Positions 20,681-30,713 of a stretch of DNA of 64,000 nt are shown here, piece by piece. Both the position numbers and the translations under genes were made by a program. Source of the stretch: Yarrowia lipolytica (taxonomy: Eukaryota; Ascomycota; Dipodascomycetes; Dipodascales); assembly GCF_001761485.1 (NCBI RefSeq), contig NC_090770.1, forward strand, positions 1,240,001 through 1,304,000, given 5' to 3'. The notes beneath the pieces are model-generated. The model was given only the letters and a program-made list of their open reading frames with translations, was not told the DNA's origin and did no database searches. Every line of letters starts with the position of its first letter. The stretch's first letter is position 1.

Positions 20681-21733
20681 TCACTCGGAGAGCCCAACAA
20701 CATCAACAGATAAACCAAGACCCTCTGTGAGACCATAGATGGGACTCTGACAGCCCAAATCTCCAATATCTGCCTTGTACACGGTTTTTTTGTTCAAATC
20801 AACCACAAAACCACGAACATGAGGAGTGGAAAAGAGGAAGAGAGCATGCTGTCCAGAAACAGTCACATGACCTTGGGTCTGTTTGTCAATGAGATTCGCT
20901 GGAAGAGGGACTCGGTAACATGCGGAGGAGATGGGATCAATGATCTGACCCACCTTGCTGCCAGACCCTCCCTCAGGATACTGAGACTCAATTACAACGA
21001 GAGAGTCAGAGTAAGAGCATATAATGTGGCCAGAGATGACACACACATGACCCAAGTCGGACATATTGCTGGTCTTGACCAGCCTCAGAATTCGTTCTCG
21101 GTGCCAATCGACCCAGTACAGAGAATCAGAATCATGCAAAAATGTCTGCTTCTTGTTTCTTTGAAGCAGAATCAACGGGGAACTTTCAACGGTGATAGAG
21201 ACGCCGTTTCTAGACACAGTAACGGTTCCATCACGTGACTCGAGCCGAGCAATAGTTTTCTCTGCCCATGTTTCAGCCATCTCATCGTAAACTGATCCAG
21301 CCTCCCAAACCCGTACCATGTCGACAGGAACCAGCTCGTCGTCCTCAGAGAGCTCGTAATCGGTCCACCCACGGGATACAATGGGCGTGAAAGTGTCGAG
21401 AAGGTCACGTGACGAGTCGGACTGTTTCTGGAGCGTGTCGAGTGCAAAGTCGCGTTTTTGAACGTCCCGGATGTCTGAGAGCAACGGCAGAAGGCCCGGA
21501 GTTCCGTCTGACGATCCAAAGACCACCGCCTGTTCTGCGGTCACGTGGCTGACGCTTCCAACGGTGGTCTGATTCAATTTCTGGGTCCACCAGGGTGTTG
21601 GAAGGGTCAGCAGAAAACTTCTCCAAGTGGTGCAGCTTTTGGCCAGTTGTTGCAGGGTCCACAGATCGACATGGGCCAGCGTTTCCGCGGCCATTTCTGC
21701 GGGCAGTTGTTGTAGGGCGTGTAGTATCGTCAT
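20681..21733 (-). CDS. F-box protein
   Basis: The protein has 350 residues and starts at the ATG at 21731-21733. The N-terminus LQQLPAEMAAETLAHVDLWT followed by LQQLAKSCTTWRSFLLTLP fits an F-box (residues about 6-40), the Skp1-binding motif of SCF ubiquitin ligases. The rest is strand-rich with repeating WVDWHRERILRLV, GHIICSYSDSLVVIESQY and GQHALFLFSTPHVRGFVVDL. This may form a propeller-like substrate-binding domain, but no named repeat can be assigned. A CACGTGACnnG-like phrase occurs within the coding region, without known meaning. It is convergent with the small gene at 20167. Confidence 0.75.
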   Translation of the reverse strand: MTILHALQQLPAEMAAETLAHVDLWTLQQLAKSCTTWRSFLLTLPTPWWTQKLNQTTVGSVSHVTAEQAVVFGSSDGTPGLLPLLSDIRDVQKRDFALDTLQKQSDSSRDLLDTFTPIVSRGWTDYELSEDDELVPVDMVRVWEAGSVYDEMAETWAEKTIARLESRDGTVTVSRNGVSITVESSPLILLQRNKKQTFLHDSDSLYWVDWHRERILRLVKTSNMSDLGHVCVISGHIICSYSDSLVVIESQYPEGGSGSKVGQIIDPISSACYRVPLPANLIDKQTQGHVTVSGQHALFLFSTPHVRGFVVDLNKKTVYKADIGDLGCQSPIYGLTEGLGLSVDVVGLSE

Positions 21734-22845
21734 TTTGGGTGTCAGAATGTCTTCTCCAACTTGTTGATGGTGTTTTTTTTTTGGGCAGCTTGGATTTATC
21801 TTGTATGCAGTTGGTCTGCTCTATCTTGCTGCAGAACTCTGTTGTGCAAAAGTTTATCAGCAGGGTTATCCGATTTGGCCTGGATCGAAAACGGCGCTTT
21901 TCTCTAGGGAAAGCTGAAGAAGGGCGATATTGACAGTAATAGGTGTGTTATTCGTGCCACGTGTGTTTATTAGTCATCATCTCTTGCTCCACGCGCTTTC
22001 CAGCTCGTTTTCGGATCCCGTCACAACTTGCTTCTATTGTGGTGCATTTAAGCATGAACTGAAAATCTCGGTAAACTGGATAAAAGAAAAAAGACAAAAA
22101 AAGACAAAAAAAGGCAAAATAATAAAAAAAAGATACGGAAAAGCTGATTTCGGGTCAAATATTGGTGAGGGAAACGGCGGGAAACGTTCGGAAAAAACCC
22201 ACAGATACAGTCCAAATACAGTCCCAAGTAGCTCGCCGATCTTTCACACCAGCGGCGGACTCTTAGCGCTTTTGCAGCTCGGTCTTTGGCGGAGCGCAGA
22301 TCTTTCCAGGGTTGAGGCAAAGGGGCGTAAAAGAGGCGAGTGGGTCCGTGGCTAGTGTCTGCGGAAATAGTGGACATTAAGTGGCGGGGCGAGTGCCGGA
22401 GAGCTGTATAATGCGACTCAATCAAAAGCGGGGTCGGTAAAACCGGTTTTAGTCGTTATTCTAGCCGATAACCACCTTTTATTGGGTCTTTAATGGTCGT
22501 TGCCAAATGTTGATACTCCCTCGACAAATGTTGTTCACGTTTCGGAACCCTATACAAGTACGATATAACTCCGGAGAGCCGGGGGAAAGGAACTTTGATT
22601 GCACGTTTGGGGGCGCAACTCTGAGTTATACGGTCCTTTTCTGCGCCTCTTGTGTTGCCTTTAGTTCCGTTTAGCCACGTTTAGCCCCGAGGCTCCATCT
22701 AGCCCATCTCCATGTAGCCCCTCATCATGTCTCACTTCTCCTCAAGTGTCTGACGTGAGTACATAGGAGAAGGCGACATGCTTGTAGACCAGGTTGTACG
22801 TAGAGAGCCCAGCCAATTGTAAAAGCAGACAAGTCACTGAGAAAA
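21734..22845. other. 1.1-kb spacer between the F-box gene and the 5S/tRNA-Glu unit
   Basis: The F-box promoter must lie at the left. A-rich runs (aaaagacaaaaaaagac) occur near 22085-22130. Several ORF-like stretches in 21930-22430 have no recognisable product. Short repeats of tttagcc at 22660-22700 are present. No further gene is seen. Confidence 0.4.
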
Positions 22846-22965
22846 AGATTACAGCACCCAGGATTCTCGTATGGTCTCCCACTACAATACTAACTGGGCT
22901 CTCTGGTGCTTGACTATGGCTGATCGGACGGGAAGCCGTATTTTCACCAGGATATGGCCGTAACC
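22846..22965 (-). rRNA. 5S rRNA, second half of a tRNA-Glu/5S dicistronic gene
   Basis: The minus strand reads ggttacggccatatcctggt through gggtgctgtaatct and aligns along its 120 bases with fungal 5S rRNA, for example the conserved gtagtgggagaccatacgag. It starts 4 bases after the end of tRNA-Glu, and a T-run follows its 3' end. In Yarrowia such fused tRNA-5S units are transcribed from the tRNA promoter, as known from published work on this genus. It is identical by eye to the copy at 59625. Confidence 0.95.
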
Positions 22966-22969
22966 AAAC

Positions 22970-23050
22970 CTCCGATACGGGGAATCGAACCCCGGTCTCC
23001 ACGGTTCTCAACATGAGAGCGTGATGTGATAGCCCCTACACTATATCGGA
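22970..23050 (-). tRNA. tRNA-Glu(CUC) with a 9-base intron, fused to 5S rRNA
   Basis: The sequence starts tccgatatagtgtaggggct and ends ccgtatcggag. The anticodon stem tcacg/cgtgg holds loop ctCTCac, with an intron of about tgttgagaa after position 37. The T arm is ccggggttcgattccccg. It provides the internal promoter for the adjoining 5S gene. An A/T-rich repeat begins 48 bp upstream. Confidence 0.95.
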
Positions 23051-23097
23051 TTTTTTATATTTTACCGAGTTATTTCTAGCGTATTCAAAATCTGACG

Positions 23098-23192
23098 TTT
23101 GAACGCTGAATAAAAAAATATGAATTATGAATCATTAGAATAAAAAAAATTATTAGAATAAAAAAAACACTAATGAATCATTAGAATAAAAT
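23098..23192 (-). repeat. tRNA-upstream repeat, copy A (tail repeated three times)
   Basis: Seen on the plus strand this reads tttgaacgctgaataaaaa, then atgaatcattagaataaaaa with two more copies of the (t)cattagaataaaa tail. It matches the copies at 27191, 27491, 43288 and 44724. It lies 48 bp upstream of tRNA-Glu, and its orientation relative to the tRNA is the same as for the other copies. Confidence 0.7.
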
Positions 23193-23787
23193 AAAGAAAT
23201 AAAGAAATAAATAAATAATAATAATAATGAAAAACCAACAAAACCGGAAATGAAGGATACCATCTTCCATTATAGTGTATCTAGATTGATATTTTATCCC
23301 CTTTTTTTCGTTTACTCTCAAATTGTGCAACTAGCGAGGTCCGTAACCTCCACTTATTATTGACTATTATACGTAAATAAAAAAATAGATATAAATAAAT
23401 ATAAATAGATATAAATAAATATAAATAAATATAAAAAGGATAAATAGGTCTGTCAGATTTGCCAAGCAGTCAGAAATTTATTCACAAGCCCAAATCCCCC
23501 TTTGAATCGACTTTTATCCAAATCAGACCATTTTTGAGCCCGTAATAATACCTCAGTCCGGGGAATATAAGCTTCAAGTAGCCGAAAAAATATCAGTGTT
23601 GAGAGATCATCACCAGCATGAAACGGCAGGATATCTTCACTTGCGCCGCCGCCTGAGTCGCTGCTCAGTCCGTGGGTGTCGCCATGCTCTGCTCGCCGTC
23701 GCCCCTTACGTAATCGCGATAAGGTTCAATTTAGGTGATAATCGCGCGTCTGTCATTTGTGCACGCGTTTTATCGTCACGTTCAACC
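23193..23787. other. A/T-rich spacer before the Gag-like ORF
   Basis: Microsatellites of ataaataaat and ataaatagatataaat type fill 23190-23440. After 23590 the Gag-like frame is open without an ATG back to a GTG at 23596. No terminal repeat that could be paired was found by eye. Confidence 0.45.
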
Positions 23788-24516
23788 ATGGAAATCGTGC
23801 AGCCTCTGAAAGACCAGATCGAGGCATTGCAAGATGACATTAGTCAGCTGGAAACTAAAATCGACCGGCTGACGACGCGCAAACCAAACTACCACGTCAC
23901 GTTACTCAAGGACTGGCGCCACGGAGTCGATCCCTTGAACCCAGCCATTGTCTACGAGTACATGTCTCTTTTTCCTCCGGGAGTTACGCTATCGTACGGC
24001 GGAGTGTGTGATGAGACAGACGGACGGCTGTTTCTCGAAGATCTCGAGTCGTTTGTTCCTCGAACGGGGTGCACGACTGCCGACAACCATTCTCGAGCAG
24101 TTCTTCTGGCCCACGCCATTAAGGGCCCGGTGCTCAACGCTTGGTCACAGGCCTACAAAAGCCGCTGGTTCGGCATGCTTGAGTGGATACCTATGCGCGA
24201 ATGGTTTCTCGCCAAGTACCAGACCACCATGGATCCGATGGACTATCGACAGGTTGTGGTAGGGAGGCTGATGCATCTACAAAAGGGCAACTCCACCACG
24301 GATCAGCTAAGAGTGGTGGAATCGGTGTTGGGGGAAACGTGTCGGCTGCACGGAAAGCTAAGCAAGCATGAAAAGGTGGTTTTGGGACGCCTGGTGGGTG
24401 TCAAGGGCACAGACATGACCTGGGAGACTGTCAACGAAGAGCTGAGGACGTTTCTGAAGACATTCCAGGAACGGCAGTTGCTGGACAGCAGGGTCAAAAA
24501 GGAGGACAGGATGTAG
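23788..24516 (+). mobile_element. Gag-like ORF of an LTR-retrotransposon lineage (Ty3/gypsy-like), possibly domesticated
   Basis: The ORF has 242 codons from the ATG at 23788. After a short coiled coil (QIEALQDDISQLETKIDRL) the sequence resembles the retrotransposon Gag (capsid) family: FLEDLESFVPRTGC, RAVLLAHAIKGPVLNAWSQA and a WFLAKYQTT segment in the order the family shows. The ORF reads as a single intact frame. No reverse transcriptase, protease, integrase or paired LTRs are seen around it, so as an element it is only a fragment. An intact lone Gag frame could mean a captured host gene or a young remnant. It lies about 740 bp upstream of a pol III gene, a common address for Ty3-type insertions. 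The family call is by pattern only. Confidence 0.45.
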
Positions 24517-26355
24517 ATAATCAATAAACAGATCAAATGAGCTGGTGGTGGTAGAACTGGTGGAATTTCACCAGTGTCAAACGGCGTCAACACTACGACA
24601 AAATTATTTCATTGGACGCGAGAGTGTCACGTTATCTCTACGACGATTCAAGTGAACCCGAAATGGGTCGACTCTCAGCTTCCTGGAACAAAACGGTTGA
24701 CGAGGTATGGTTGGGATCTCCAGAATGAATCCAATGACATATTCCCATATCACTGCGTGATCCCAATGACTGTCGATATGTTGGTTGTGATTGATTGGTA
24801 CATCGCCTGAATACAGTACCATTGGTAAACGTCTTTGGTTGTCTGGAACATGGAAGTAGGGTCACGTTTCTACTCTCTGAGATGAAACTGCATCAGAAAA
24901 TACTGCGGACTGATGTCGGCATCTATAATCCGACCTTGCCACCAGACCCTCTTTCAAGATATTCCGAGTCTGAGTCTTCAGTTGGTGGCATCTGAGTGGT
25001 ATGGCGCTAATCTAAGACAAATGCTTGATCTTGAAGGTTCTGGTCAAGGAGGAGCAGACCCGACCCTGACACCTCTTTTGAACCTGAGTTCGGGGGTTGT
25101 CTGGGGACACTGCAGGATTGGCGGTTGATAATGGACTTACTCAGAACGTATGGGTTATCCAGGTCACCAAAATCTTCCTCCACCACTGATATAGTTTTTT
25201 CTCCCTCGTCAGCGTTGCGTCACGACGACAATGCTCTGAACTACCCCTCCCGGCCAGTTTTCATTTCATCTCATGTCACTGAAGACTCTGGGATTCGACA
25301 CCCGGTGTCCGACCTCTGGGATCCGACTTCTGGGATCCGACACCATATGCCTTGTTTCGAATTAGGAGTTGGTTTCAAGATCTTTCGATGTCTTGGAGTA
25401 TGGGAGTAAGGTGCTGGACCCGTCAAAACTACAAGCCCAGACAAGTGCGATGATCTGCAGTACAAGTAGTTGCCCCCTCATTCTAGATTAACGAGTTTCA
25501 CCTTGAGTCCACAGATAAGGAAGAGATGCAACAAAACCAATAAGAACACTCTCTGGATCGTCTGCTATTGATATTATGGCAACTGTACCTTTAGGTCCTA
25601 GACAGACGCAAGGATATTGTTGGCAAACTCGTCTTCGTCGTCGTCGTCGTCGTCGTCAATATCAGAGTTAGTTGGACGTTGTCAGTTGCGTGGATCGTAT
25701 CCTTTTTGTCGTGGAACAATGGATAATTTCGTGGAGTGATTCTGTTCCAGACTTGTTTACCCTCAAGGCAACTCCTTTTAGACCCGTTGTGTGGTCAGGA
25801 GTGATGTTTTAGTCCTGTTGGAGTGTCCAAATTTCGATCCGTGGAACAAAGAAAAAATAAATACGGCGAACAAAGGAAACCATGCATATCTGCAGAGATC
25901 CGCATAATCAGACGTAAAAGAGGCAAGACAGATGAGGTGTCGAATAATGAGCAATTGGGGGAAACAAGGTGAGATAAACGGAAGTGGCAGATTTCCCCAT
26001 TTCTCGCCTTTCAAAGAGATCAATCTGTGGAAATCCTGGTTGCTGGCTGCAAATTGAGACTAGTTTCATCGTGGATACAGTTCGGATGGAAAGCCCTTGT
26101 TTCAGAAGCAGCAAAACACTGAAAAACACTCTGACTTCATCGGAAAACTGTAGATAACTACTTATTAAAGTCGTTTATTTCTTTTGTGACAACCTCGAAA
26201 ACCCCTCTTATCGCCCTGTACCAAAACGAATGACCAAGTTGCCTCACTGTCACCAGTCGTGTTTGCCTGAACCCTCGGGCCTCTCCCTCTTTCGCTGCAA
26301 CGGCAATTTCAAATTTTCCATTGTTTCCAAAGATGCAAAAGTCCACTAAGTCCAT
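24517..26355. other. 1.8-kb gene-poor stretch with possible coding debris
   Basis: No intact gene is seen. On the minus strand at 25600-25670 a run of GAC codons encodes an acidic tail (about DIDDDDDDDEDEF, then ANNILASV and a stop), but a stop lies close upstream in that frame. A triple repeat of gggatccgac phrasing occurs at 25291-25345. The protein-like minus frame at 25908-26129 (GFPQIDLFERREMGKSATSV) is also isolated. This is best read as decayed sequence. Confidence 0.35.
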
Positions 26356-26359
26356 TCTC

Positions 26360-26785
26360 TAGTTCTAGCTGGCGTCTGGCCCTTCTTCAAGACGATGCTG
26401 GAAGCCAACATGAACGAAGTGTCTGAAAAGAAAAGAAGTTGGAGATGCCCTATCCACATGTTTGGATTGAGGCTATGCTTGCCTTTTTTTTTAACGAAGA
26501 AGACCTTGACATGGATTTTCAGCAAACCACAGAGTGCTAGTACTTGCCCAGATCTACGACATTCCCAAACTGCGCGACCTAGCAGTTAGGAAGTTGGTCA
26601 AGGAGACCTTGACCGTCAGAAAGTGCGTGGAAGGATGGAGGAACGTCTACGAGGCCAGATGTGACTCGATGCAGCGCTATCTTGCAACATTCCTTGGTGA
26701 GCATCTGCAAGAGATTCAGGGGTCCGCTGACATGTTGGCTCAGTACTCCCACGATGAAGCTGTCCGGCTTATGATAGACATATAA
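26360..26785 (+). pseudogene. BTB/POZ-domain gene relic, frameshifted
   Basis: Pieces of a BTB/POZ domain appear in order but in different frames: AGVWPFFKTMLEANMNEVSE (about 26371-26430), then PHVWIEAMLAFFFNEEDLD (about 26456-26512), then LVLAQIYDIPKLRDLAVRKL with the following helices to a stop at 26783-26785. The order and spacing match the BTB core followed by the start of a BACK-like region. At least two frame changes separate the pieces, one of them close to a run of nine T. No promoter or N-terminal start is evident. It is a dead copy of a host BTB gene. Its intact paralogue is not in this window. Confidence 0.55.
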
Positions 26786-27190
26786 GGAGAAAGCCTGTTA
26801 GTCAATGGTGCAATATGTTTATATGCACTTTAGAGAACCAAAGTAGTTATTGCTCAAGTCCAGATGGTTCCTATATGACAGTAGGTACAAGACTAACACT
26901 TTTAAATCTCACGTTACTCATCATATGATTACATGAAAAAGAAATCGACTGATAAGAGCAGTATGCGAGTTCCTTGAATACTCTACCATCTACTATTCCT
27001 GTACATACTGTATCTGACACTGTCTCACCAAGTAAAGTGTTGATTATTGTTGGATCTAGAACATATAAATCCTTTTATTGGAGTACCTATGCTTCAGCAA
27101 ACAAGGTGCAACTTCTACTTTTTCATCTTGTATCCATACAATTACGTAGAGTGCCAGTTTTCTCCTATAAAACACAGTTGACGTTTGAGA

Positions 27191-27276
27191 GTTTTATTTT
27201 ATATTCCAATGATCCATTATAGCTATTATATACCTACAGTACTTGTAATAAGACGGGTTATTGGCGTTCAATAAAT
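27191..27276 (+). repeat. tRNA-upstream repeat, copy B
   Basis: Reads gttttattttatattccaat, gatccattat, then tatatacct and gacgggttattggcgttcaa. The second half is nearly identical to the copy at 43288 (cgggttattggcgttcaat). It lies about 300 bp upstream of tRNA-Pro, in the same orientation. Confidence 0.65.
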
Positions 27277-27490
27277 TGTTCAAGAGATCTTTTCTGAGAT
27301 CAAGCCTGTCAATCTCGTGTCGCTTCATCTGGCTCTTGTCGCGGTGACTTTGTAGTGAATCAAGACTAGTAAATCAATCATTAATATTATACCAAACCAT
27401 CTCCAATCTCGATGTTGGTTCAGATTGTTTTTGTGTCTTTTATGTTCATTCGTTTTCTCCTTTTTTATATTATTTTAATGATTCTCCGGT

Positions 27491-27520
27491 TTTTTTTTTT
27501 ATTCTAATGATTCATTACCG
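27491..27520 (+). repeat. tRNA-upstream repeat, copy C (short)
   Basis: A run of ten T followed by attctaatgattcattaccg, ending about 60 bp before tRNA-Pro. It contains only the T-tract and core of the family, without the ggcgttcaat end. Confidence 0.6.
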
Positions 27521-27578
27521 CTGACTAAGCATCACATCAGAGACTAACACAAGTCTGCCTTTAAATGTAACATCGCAC

Positions 27579-27664
27579 GGCCCGATGGTTTAGTGGTATA
27601 ATTCTCGCTTAGGGTGTCCTAGGCAATTTGCGAGAGGTCCCGGGTTCAATTCCCGGTTGGGCCC
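27579..27664 (+). tRNA. tRNA-Pro(AGG) with a 14-base intron
   Basis: The acceptor ggcccga pairs with ttgggcc. The D arm is gtttagtggtataat, the anticodon stem is ctcgc/gcgag with loop ttAGGg, and the intron is about tgtcctaggcaatt. The T arm is cccgggttcaattcccgg. A T-run follows as terminator. Confidence 0.95.
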
Positions 27665-28811
27665 TTTTTGCTCATCACATGGGCTGAACAGAACTTTTTC
27701 GTGATTTAATTGATGCAATTGGTGTGTTTTGATATAATGCAATTGGATTTCTTTCACTCGGTCAACACGGCACGGTCTACTATTGATTTATTGATATGTT
27801 CGACGATAGTTCAATTGTTAGTGCTATTGATGCACCACTAGAGCCTGAAACGGCGCTAAAAAAGTTCACATGTGTCAGAGAGACGCGTTGCCGTACGTCT
27901 CTGTTGAAACACGTGGGTGCAGTGTACCCCTGAATACTGCTGAACTGTCAGAACAAGATCTCCGAGCGGTGCCTTGGAGATAGAGTGTCGAATAAGCAGC
28001 CATCTTATTGGGCGACTGGAGTGGGTGTTCGTTCCGAGGGCTGTCTTGGAAGGATTCCAGTTCACCAGTTTGAGACCAACAGAGCCGAGGCTGGGAGATG
28101 TTTTGATATCAACATGGTTAATTGTGGACGGACAATGTCGGCTAGCGCAGGTTGACGGTCCAGGCTGTATCCGAGTACCGTCGATGGAGTAAACAGCAAT
28201 ATACTGCGGTATAGCGCGGTATGGCGTACAATAGCTGTTGTTCTGATGGTGCTGTACACTGTACTTGAGCGGTAACAAAGAACTCGGTAAACACGTTGCC
28301 CAGCCATTGGCAACGGTCTTGGCTGCTTGGCTCTCGTATCACCCAACACCGTCCAAACAGCACACGCGTTAGCGTGAAACTCCGCAACGGCGAGCTAACA
28401 GAATCCCAAAGGGGAGCACGAAATGGGACTATTTTGGGCCTGACCACCCCCGGAATGTCCATTGAAGTACGAGAGAGGAATCAACCTCTCCTTCTCAACA
28501 TACGGGTGTGTTTATCGCCCTGTATGTCGCGTCAATTCTCTCTCCTGACCCCCAGATCTGATACGAAACAACTCTGCCCGGTCTCATCAGATCTATAGCT
28601 GTCAGATATCATATCATCTAGCGATGCACGTGGTATCTCTATCGCACTAAGGGCCAATAAGAAGGACTGTATTATCACATTCCAAAGTCCTTCTGCACTA
28701 AGGAAAAGGTCTCCTGGTCCATGGGCTATATATACCCCAAGTATGGCTCTTGACAGGTTCACAGACACCATCCTCCTTCCCCCACTCCCCCTCACACTCG
28801 TTTGAACTATC
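27665..28811. promoter_or_regulatory. 1.1-kb spacer and acid phosphatase promoter
   Basis: The right end is the promoter: a TATA box at 28727-28734, then a C-rich leader to the ATG. The rest has only overlapping short frames on both strands. A gctaacag acceptor-like site at about 28394 has no donor upstream. Confidence 0.5.
28727..28734 (+). promoter_or_regulatory. TATA box of the acid phosphatase gene
   Basis: The sequence tatatata in gggctatatataccccaag lies 78 bp before the start codon at 28812. Confidence 0.7.
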
Positions 28812-30713
28812 ATGAAGTTTTCAACCTTCACTGTGATCGTGGCTGCCGCCCTCTTCACCTCTGCCGAGGCCAAGAAGAACAAACACCAGCCCGCAATGAC
28901 CACCATCTCCCCCAATCTGGTGGAGATTGCTGCTGCCCAGTCCACCGCCGTCTCCAACCAGTTCACCGCCCCTGTTGTTCCCGGATGTGCGTTCGACAAG
29001 TACTACCAGATCTGGCTGGAGAACACCGACTACGACAAGGCGTTTGAGCAGGAGGATATGGCTTGGCTCCGGGGCCAGGGCATCACTCTGACCAACTACT
29101 GGTCCCTCACCCACCCTTCCGAGCCCAACTACGTCGCGGCTGTTGGCGGTGACTACTTTGGCATCAATAACGACGACTTCTTCCGAATCCCCGACAATGT
29201 CTTCACTATTGCCGACCTGCTCGATACCAAGGGCATCTCCTGGGGAGAGTACCAGGAGCACCAGCCCTACACCGGTTTCCAGGGCATGAACTTCTCTCGA
29301 CAGAGCGACTTTGCCCCCGACTACGTGCGAAAGCACAACCCCCTGGTCCACTACGACTCCGTGGTCAACGTTCCCGAGCGACTCGGCAACCTCAAGAACT
29401 TCACCGAGTTCAACAAGGACTTTTCCAACGCCCAGATCCCCCAGTGGGCCTTCATCACCCCCAATATGACCAACGATGCCCACGATACCGATATTGAATT
29501 CGCTGGCAAGTGGACCCGGGGCTTCCTCGAGCCCCTGCTGGCTAACAAGGAGTTCATGGACAAGAACCTGATCATCGTCACCTTTGACGAGAACGAAACC
29601 TACCGTCTGGAGAACAAGGTCCTGGCAGTTCTTCTTGGTGGAGCTGTCCCCAAGGAGCTCCAGGGCACCTCCGACGACACCTACTACTCGCACTACTCCA
29701 ACCTGGCCACCGTCCAGGCCAACTGGCAACTTCCCCATCTCGGACGAGGCGACGCGCTTGCCAACCCCTTCAAGTTTGTTGCCGACCAGCTCAACATTTC
29801 CGTCGTCGACTACGATACTACTGGCCAGTTCAACAACCAGTCTGTTGTCGGCTACTTCAACGACGAGCGAGTACCCATCCCCGCCCCCAACGCCTCCGCC
29901 ATTGGAGTGGTTGGAAACACCATTTACCAGAAGATTGCCGACATTTGGGGCGGCGAGGTCCCCAAGGTGGCCACCCCCTCCACTTGTCCCACCAAGATTG
30001 TCGAGGAGTCTGCCATCTCTTTTAACAACGAGACCGAGTCTGCCACCCCCTCCAACAATGCGGCCGAGTCTGCTGATGTCCAGTCCACCTCTATCGAGGG
30101 CCAGTACGTCACTATCTCCTCCAACTGTTCTACTTCCGCTAACGCTACTCTTCAGTCTGTTGCCGTTTCTACCAAGTCCATCGCCACCGCTACCGTTGTT
30201 GATGGCGAGTACGTGACCGTTTACGTCACTGACTGTCCCGTTACCACCGTCGATTCCAATGGAGACATTACCACTCGGGTTGTTCAGTCCACCGTCACCG
30301 AGACCGTTTGTCCCAAGTGCACTAAGATCGAGACTAAGGAGTCTTCTAAGGAGTCCCCCAAGGAGTCTCCTAAGGCCACCTCTGTTCAGACCCCCAAGGA
30401 GACCCCCAAGGGATCCCCCAAGGCTGTTGAGACCCCGAAGGAGTCTCCTAAGACCACTTCTGCCCCTCAGACCCCCAAGGAGTCCCCCAAGGCTGCCGAG
30501 ACCCCCAAGGCTTCCTCCAAGGAGAACGATTCTACCGTGACAATCAACAAGACCGTGACCAAGACCCAGTCCGCAGCTACCACCATGGTGCCCAGCAAGT
30601 CGGCTCCTGCCCAGGCCCCCAAGAGCGAGACTACTCCTGCCCAGGCCAACGGCGCTGCCAAGGCTGTTGTTGGAGCTGCTGCTGTCATTCCCGCCCTTAT
30701 GGCTCTGTTCTAA
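28812..30713 (+). CDS. Secreted, probably GPI-anchored acid phosphatase (phosphoesterase family)
   Basis: The protein has 633 residues and starts at the ATG at 28812. Residues 1-20 are a signal peptide (MKFSTFTVIVAAALFTSAEA). Residues about 55-385 form a phosphoesterase domain of the fungal PhoA-type acid phosphatases, with IWLENTDYDKAF near the start, LTHPSEPNYVAAVGGDYFG and LIIVTFDENETY. These acid-residue motifs are expected at the metal site. The enzyme would release phosphate from organic esters outside the cell. A Ser/Thr-rich stalk follows, with a low-complexity block of (K/P)ESPK-type repeats at residues about 515-570. The end NGAAKAVVGAAAVIPALMAL is a GPI-attachment signal, so it is probably anchored to membrane or wall. 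Several N-glycosylation sites are present. The TATA box is 78 bp upstream. Confidence 0.88.
   Translation: MKFSTFTVIVAAALFTSAEAKKNKHQPAMTTISPNLVEIAAAQSTAVSNQFTAPVVPGCAFDKYYQIWLENTDYDKAFEQEDMAWLRGQGITLTNYWSLTHPSEPNYVAAVGGDYFGINNDDFFRIPDNVFTIADLLDTKGISWGEYQEHQPYTGFQGMNFSRQSDFAPDYVRKHNPLVHYDSVVNVPERLGNLKNFTEFNKDFSNAQIPQWAFITPNMTNDAHDTDIEFAGKWTRGFLEPLLANKEFMDKNLIIVTFDENETYRLENKVLAVLLGGAVPKELQGTSDDTYYSHYSNLATVQANWQLPHLGRGDALANPFKFVADQLNISVVDYDTTGQFNNQSVVGYFNDERVPIPAPNASAIGVVGNTIYQKIADIWGGEVPKVATPSTCPTKIVEESAISFNNETESATPSNNAAESADVQSTSIEGQYVTISSNCSTSANATLQSVAVSTKSIATATVVDGEYVTVYVTDCPVTTVDSNGDITTRVVQSTVTETVCPKCTKIETKESSKESPKESPKATSVQTPKETPKGSPKAVETPKESPKTTSAPQTPKESPKAAETPKASSKENDSTVTINKTVTKTQSAATTMVPSKSAPAQAPKSETTPAQANGAAKAVVGAAAVIPALMALF

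Larger units (their letters stand above)
26786..27578. other. A/T-rich spacer with tRNA-upstream repeats
   Basis: No gene is seen. Two members of the tRNA-upstream repeat family lie here (27191-27276 and 27491-27520), the second about 60 bp before tRNA-Pro. A further half copy of the tail (attttaatgattc) lies at 27472-27484. Confidence 0.5.

Noticed and set aside
28389-28400. GCTAACAG acceptor-like site upstream of the acid phosphatase gene
   Set aside because: No GTGAGT or GTAAGT donor upstream and no coding frame after it.
28821-29738. Antisense ORF of 305 codons over the acid phosphatase
   Set aside because: It is a shadow frame of a strongly biased gene, with no independent start signals.
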